Shown in pieces: positions 60,567 through 64,000 of a stretch of DNA of 64,000 bases. Within the stretch, counting starts at the first letter, position 1. Every line of letters starts with the position of its first letter. The position numbers and the translations under genes were made by a program. The stretch comes from Lentilactobacillus raoultii (GTDB lineage: Bacteria > Bacillota > Bacilli > Lactobacillales > Lactobacillaceae). Under the pieces are notes generated by a model that saw nothing but the letters and a program-made list of their open reading frames with translations, was not told the origin of the DNA and made no database searches. The stretch covers positions 124,001 through 188,000 of the forward strand of contig NZ_LS422991.1 in the NCBI RefSeq assembly GCF_900411375.1. The letters run 5' to 3'.

Positions 60567-62282
60567 CTATGCGGCAATTCCGGTTCCGTTGGTCATATTA
60601 GCGTTAGATGCAGTTACTGATGTTTGGCCTGCATTTGTCTGCTGAGAAGCTTGTTGAGCCGTTGATTGTGTTGTTGTCGTAGTCGCTGAATCATCGTTTG
60701 TTTCATTGTTTTGAGTTTGATTGTCCGTGGAAGTTGTGGCAGAAGCCGGTTGTGCATTCTGACTATCAGTCGTATTAGTTGAATTCGTTACACTGTTGTT
60801 AGTCGTTGTTGAAGTAGTTGGTGTATTATTCGATTCGCCCGTTGGCGTTGTTGAGTTAGTTGAATCCCCATTGTTGGTACCAGCTTGAGGAACTGTTGGT
60901 TGTGAATTTCCCGAATTATCTTGATCTGACGGTGTTGTTGTCGGTGTCGTAGTTGTTGAGCCTGGCTGATCACCAGTTTGAGAACCACTCTGATCTTGAG
61001 TATCTTCAGAATTTTGATTACTGTTATCTTTATTATTCTTTTGGTCATTCTTGGTTTGTTGATGACGTTGACCAGCGCTCTTCTTATTCTTGTTAGAAGA
61101 AGGTTTGGATTTCTTATGATTGGTAGATTGTGTCAATTTCTGTTTGTTAGCTGATCGGCTAGGGGCTTTTGTCGCTACTTGTCGATTCCCCTTAGCCGCT
61201 TTTGTTTGTCGTTGCCGAGTCCGCTGATGAGTCGTGACACGATGCTTTTTATGATGAGTCGAAGAAGTTTTCTGGTTACTGTTACTCGATCCCGAGTAGG
61301 TCGTGGGTTGCGATGGTGCACTTGAGCTTGATCCGAAATGATAAATTGTTGGCCGGTTCCCACTGCGCCCACTGCTATAATGACCGCTATAATTCTGATT
61401 AGCATTGGAAGTGGTTGACGTGCCTTGATACTGATCCCCTGTCCCGGCTGTTGATGCGCCAGTGGTTGAACCAGCATTAGTGTCAGCATAGCCAGTGTCC
61501 CCGTTGGTAACTTTAGTAGTTACGTTATTTCCAGCTGTTTGACCATATGAGTCCGCATAAGTGGTCGTCTGTGACTCTGCTTGCTGACCAGTATTATTTG
61601 ATGATGCCGAAACAGCCGCCGAATTTTCAGTATCTGTCGATGAATTTGGCTGCTTAGTTGTCGGTTGTGCTTTGGTAGTTGTCTGCTTGGCAGAACGTTG
61701 GCGACTCAACTTATGTCTAAAGTGCCGTTGCTCTTTCTTTGTCGCTGTATCAGCCTGTTTCTGAGCATATTTTCCAGATTTAATTCGATTATTCGTCACT
61801 TTAATCTTTTGTCCCCGATAGGTCGCCTTGATTTTGGTGATTTTAGAAACTTTCTTGGTCGGAATGGCATACGCTTGCCGATAGGTGCCGGACTTAACCC
61901 CTTTATTAAAAGTTAACAAGAGCGTCACATCTTTTTTCGTAGTATGTTTAAACGGCAGATCTTTTTCGACACTTGCTTTCATATTTTTTAAATCAACATT
62001 TTTCTTATCAAACGCAAATTTCAGCTGATCTTTTTTCGCAAAAGCATTAGTCACAGAAGGTTTGATCGTCACTTCCAAAATAGGGACATGCTTAGCATAA
62101 ACAACTTTTGCTTTAATCACTTTATTAACATCAAATCCATTCGCCTTTTTAGCAGCACTGACTGATTGCTGAGCATGGCCAAAGAAACTGTTGGTAACCA
62201 AATTACCAAACAGTGGTATTAATAAAATAATCGTGGCTAATGCCAAAAAAAGTTGTTTAAATCGCTTGTCGGAATGTGCCAT
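60567..62282 (-). CDS. Secreted Ser/Thr/Asn/Gln-rich surface protein (571 aa) without LPXTG
   Basis: N-terminal hydrophobic segment FLALATIILLIPLFGNLVT (residues about 12-30), probably a signal peptide or anchor. Residues about 45-185 form a folded-looking basic domain (NKVIKAKVVYAKHVPILEVT, TYRQAYAIPTKKVSKITKIK). The remaining 380 residues are low complexity, rich in Ser, Thr, Asn, Gln, Gly with Lys/His blocks. The C-terminus NANMTNGTGIAA has no sortase motif or membrane anchor. It may bind cell-wall polymers by charge or stay membrane-anchored by the N-terminus. No homologous family recognised. Confidence 0.75.
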   Translation of the reverse strand: MAHSDKRFKQLFLALATIILLIPLFGNLVTNSFFGHAQQSVSAAKKANGFDVNKVIKAKVVYAKHVPILEVTIKPSVTNAFAKKDQLKFAFDKKNVDLKNMKASVEKDLPFKHTTKKDVTLLLTFNKGVKSGTYRQAYAIPTKKVSKITKIKATYRGQKIKVTNNRIKSGKYAQKQADTATKKEQRHFRHKLSRQRSAKQTTTKAQPTTKQPNSSTDTENSAAVSASSNNTGQQAESQTTTYADSYGQTAGNNVTTKVTNGDTGYADTNAGSTTGASTAGTGDQYQGTSTTSNANQNYSGHYSSGRSGNRPTIYHFGSSSSAPSQPTTYSGSSNSNQKTSSTHHKKHRVTTHQRTRQRQTKAAKGNRQVATKAPSRSANKQKLTQSTNHKKSKPSSNKNKKSAGQRHQQTKNDQKNNKDNSNQNSEDTQDQSGSQTGDQPGSTTTTPTTTPSDQDNSGNSQPTVPQAGTNNGDSTNSTTPTGESNNTPTTSTTTNNSVTNSTNTTDSQNAQPASATTSTDNQTQNNETNDDSATTTTTQSTAQQASQQTNAGQTSVTASNANMTNGTGIAA

Positions 62283-62508
62283 TAAAATACCCTTCCTCGT
62301 TATGTATCGGTGTTAAGTCCGCTAAAATTCTATCTATTATAGGATACCATCTTTAACGGCATTTTTCTATGTTCACCAGGAATTCATCAAGTTAGCAAAA
62401 TTGACGACTTTAACACCCAATAACATCACTAATTTTCCAAAGTAAAGTGGCGATACTTTCTCTCCGATCTTTAAACGACAAAGTATCTCGACCATTCAAA
62501 TCAGTTTA

Positions 62509-62535
62509 TTAGCACTCTCCACTGACGAGTGCTAA
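62509..62535. promoter_or_regulatory. CIRCE element (HrcA operator)
   Basis: TTAGCACTC, nine bases, GAGTGCTAA: exact match to the CIRCE inverted repeat. Lies about 130 bases before the first hsp20 gene; TGGCAT with TAATAT 16 bases on (about 62541-62568) is a possible promoter behind it. Confidence 0.93.
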
Positions 62536-62663
62536 ATACTGGCATTTTTTTCCGAACTGATTAATATAGAAGATGAAAGGTAAAGGAGAGTAAAGAAAGA
62601 TTCACCAGTGGTTCAACAGCCTTTACCAATCATTAAATTTAGAAAACAAGGAGATTGGTTGTT

Positions 62664-63098
62664 ATGGCAAATGACTTAATGAATCGATTTGATGTTGATC
62701 CGTTCTTTGATCGAATGGCACGTCACTTCTTTAGCCCTAGTCGTTTTGATAATGACTATGCTGACTTTGGTAATCTAAAAACAGATATTAACGAAACTGA
62801 TAAAGATTATACATTAAAAGTTGATGTTCCTGGAATTGATAAGCAAAATATCCACCTGGCTTATCAAAATGATACGTTATCGTTAAATATTAACCAAGAA
62901 CAGTCATCAGAACAAAAAGATGAAAACGGTCGAGTGATTGCCAGCGAACGTAGCCACGGCGTTATGTCCAGAAGTTACACATTGCCGGGTGTTGATCGTG
63001 ATCACATCAGTGCATCAGTTAATGATGGTGTTTTGAATGTGACCTTGCCAAAGGTAACGGAAAGTGACGAACACGACGGCCACATTGAAATTGAGTAA
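62664..63098 (+). CDS. Small heat shock protein Hsp20 (first copy)
   Basis: 144 residues from ATG 62664, ten bases after AAGGAG; the frame open from TTG 62655 is unsupported. The alpha-crystallin domain spans about 35-140 with DYTLKVDVPGIDKQNIHLAY, SRSYTLPGVDRDHISASVND and GVLNVTLPKV. It is an ATP-independent holdase that oligomerises. The C-terminal IEIE replaces the usual IXI motif (HIEIE). A CIRCE element upstream predicts repression by HrcA. Confidence 0.92.
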   Translation: MANDLMNRFDVDPFFDRMARHFFSPSRFDNDYADFGNLKTDINETDKDYTLKVDVPGIDKQNIHLAYQNDTLSLNINQEQSSEQKDENGRVIASERSHGVMSRSYTLPGVDRDHISASVNDGVLNVTLPKVTESDEHDGHIEIE

Positions 63099-63211
63099 TT
63101 AACAAAAGATTGTTATTCCTGTTAACGTCCTTGGGGGAATGGGGAGCCAACTCATTTCACCACTTCGAAACGCTTAAAATCCAATAACTTTTAACAGAGG
63201 AGATTGGTATT

Positions 63212-63646
63212 ATGGCAAATGAAATTATGAACCGTTTCGCAATGGATCCGTTCTTTGATCGTTTAGCACGTCGTTTCTTCAGTCCAACTGAATGGGAAAA
63301 TGACACAATCAGTAACGGTGACCTTAAGACTGATATTAAGGAAACCGACAAGGATTACATGCTGAAGGTTGATGTTCCAGGAATCGATAAGAAGAACATT
63401 CACTTGGCTTACAACCACGGCGATCTGGAAATCAACGTTGACCAAGCTCAAGCTTCTGAAAAGAAGGATGAACAAGGTCGAGTAATTGCCAGTGAACGCA
63501 CTCACGGTGTGATGTCCAGAACTTATGAATTACCTGGCGTTGACCGCGATCACATTTCAGCCAAAATCGACAACGGTGTTTTGAACATTGCTTTGCCAAA
63601 GTCAGCTGAAAGTACTGAAAATGGTAACCAAATCGAGATTCAGTAA
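63212..63646 (+). CDS. Small heat shock protein Hsp20 (second copy)
   Basis: 144 residues, closely similar to the first copy throughout (NRFAMDPFFDRLARRFFSP, DYMLKVDVPGIDKKNIHLAY, GVLNIALPKS, IEIQ end). GAGGAGATTGGTATT before ATG also repeats the first gene's ribosome region, so the tandem arose by duplication. No own CIRCE is visible in the 113-base spacer, and no clear terminator, so read-through from the first promoter is likely. Confidence 0.92.
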   Translation: MANEIMNRFAMDPFFDRLARRFFSPTEWENDTISNGDLKTDIKETDKDYMLKVDVPGIDKKNIHLAYNHGDLEINVDQAQASEKKDEQGRVIASERTHGVMSRTYELPGVDRDHISAKIDNGVLNIALPKSAESTENGNQIEIQ

Positions 63647-63683
63647 TTTGTCATAATGAATGGGTTACGCATACCATTTAAAT

Positions 63684-63722
63684 AAGCGCACCAACTTATC
63701 AAAGCTGGTGCGCTTATTTTTG
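63684..63722. terminator. Terminator after the hsp20 pair
   Basis: AAGCGCACCA and TGGTGCGCTT, 12-base loop, then ATTTTTG. Confidence 0.85.
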
Positions 63723-64000
63723 TTAAATTAAATGGGCTTCTTCCAAAAGCTCCCTAATCCAAGTTTTTTCAACCTTTTTCAAACCTAATTTTCGAATCGG
63801 TTTCGGTAATGGTAAGTCAATTTCTTCAAGTTTTTTCTTGTCGTTCATATAATATACTGATTTCAGCAATTCACGAATATCGTAAACTGAGCCAAACACC
63901 TCTGGCACTCCCCGTTCAATGTTTAATAGCATATAGACAGATTCCATAGCTGTTCTAACCGAATATTCCGTTGTGAAAACCGTGTCCCGAGATGGTGATT
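63723..64000 (-). CDS. C-terminal part of an unrecognised protein, 5' end beyond the window
   Basis: The minus frame ending at 63723 stays open to the window edge (92 codons), upstream of an internal ATG at 63947. The visible part includes [40 protein letters not shown] and [20 protein letters not shown], charged and helical. I do not recognise a family. It is convergent with hsp20, separated by a terminator. Confidence 0.55.
   Translation of the reverse strand, partial: SPSRDTVFTTEYSVRTAMESVYMLLNIERGVPEVFGSVYDIRELLKSVYYMNDKKKLEEIDLPLPKPIRKLGLKKVEKTWIRELLEEAHLI

Noticed and set aside
60263-60601. 112-residue ORF
   Set aside because: No ribosome site, unusual composition, and antisense overlap with the end of the surface-protein gene.
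61665-61916. Plus-strand ORF inside the surface-protein gene
   Set aside because: Antisense to the basic domain of the surface protein, with no ribosome site.
1-64000. tRNA, rRNA, CRISPR, IS elements or prophage
   Set aside because: Looked for while reading; no tRNA cloverleaf, repeat-spacer array, transposase or phage gene was seen.

Overview
The window reads as chromosome of a low-GC lactic acid bacterium of the Lactobacillaceae; a heterofermentative lactobacillus of the Lentilactobacillus/Levilactobacillus type is my best guess from gene content, not proven. Supporting signs are strong AGGAGG ribosome sites, an L. plantarum-type lactate racemase (lar) operon, a D-2-hydroxyacid dehydrogenase, T-box, PyrR and TPP leader RNAs, a CIRCE element and a GPH sugar symporter with a fused IIA domain. 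No prophage, insertion sequence, CRISPR array, rRNA or tRNA was seen. Genes are cut at both window ends.

Layout. 0-2.9 kb: flavin-binding oxidase fragment, then an aminotransferase / hydroxyacid dehydrogenase operon. 3-5.7 kb: ABC exporter with its TetR regulator. 5.9-8.2 kb: ridA, a frameshifted menG and menA. 8.2-15.1 kb: nickel transporter, larE-D-C-B-A and divergent larR. 15.1-20.5 kb: peptide-binding lipoprotein, histidine phosphatase, serC-serA. 20.8-28.9 kb: Gdx-type SMR exporter, NUDIX hydrolase, pyrC-pyrB, and divergent carA-carB. 28.9-42.9 kb: mixed metabolism and transport (PAS protein, diacetyl/acetoin reductase, membrane proteins, PTS IIC-like protein, MFS exporter, GPH symporter, LacI regulator, rbsD and sugar permease). 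42.9-52.7 kb: thiW with TPP riboswitch, the aromatic operon aroQ-aroC-aroA-tyrA-aroK-aroE, a polysaccharide deacetylase with aroD, and an MFS transporter. 52.8-56.1 kb: amino-acid ABC transporter behind a T-box. 56.2-64 kb: nitroreductase, two VIT-family proteins, an SDR, a Ser/Thr/Asn-rich surface protein and two hsp20 genes.

The most striking feature is a set of very short, well-translated ORFs, each between a good promoter and an intrinsic terminator, whose codons match the operon behind them. Three aromatic leaders (YYFWFF, FYFGYAYF, YYYGYAWF) precede the aminotransferase, the aro operon and an MFS transporter. A Ser-rich leader (7 Ser of 22) precedes serC-serA. A Cys/Met leader (MCCSMC) precedes the peptide-binding lipoprotein. 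In four of the five I could pair antiterminator and terminator arms by hand; the Cys/Met leader shows a clear terminator but only a tentative alternative pairing. The aro and MFS leaders are homologous to each other. Ribosome-mediated attenuation is classical in enterobacteria, but this many specificities in one lactobacillus segment, next to a T-box, a PyrR leader and a TPP riboswitch, is the main discovery candidate. It also links the MFS transporter to aromatic metabolism and suggests that the aminotransferase is biosynthetic.
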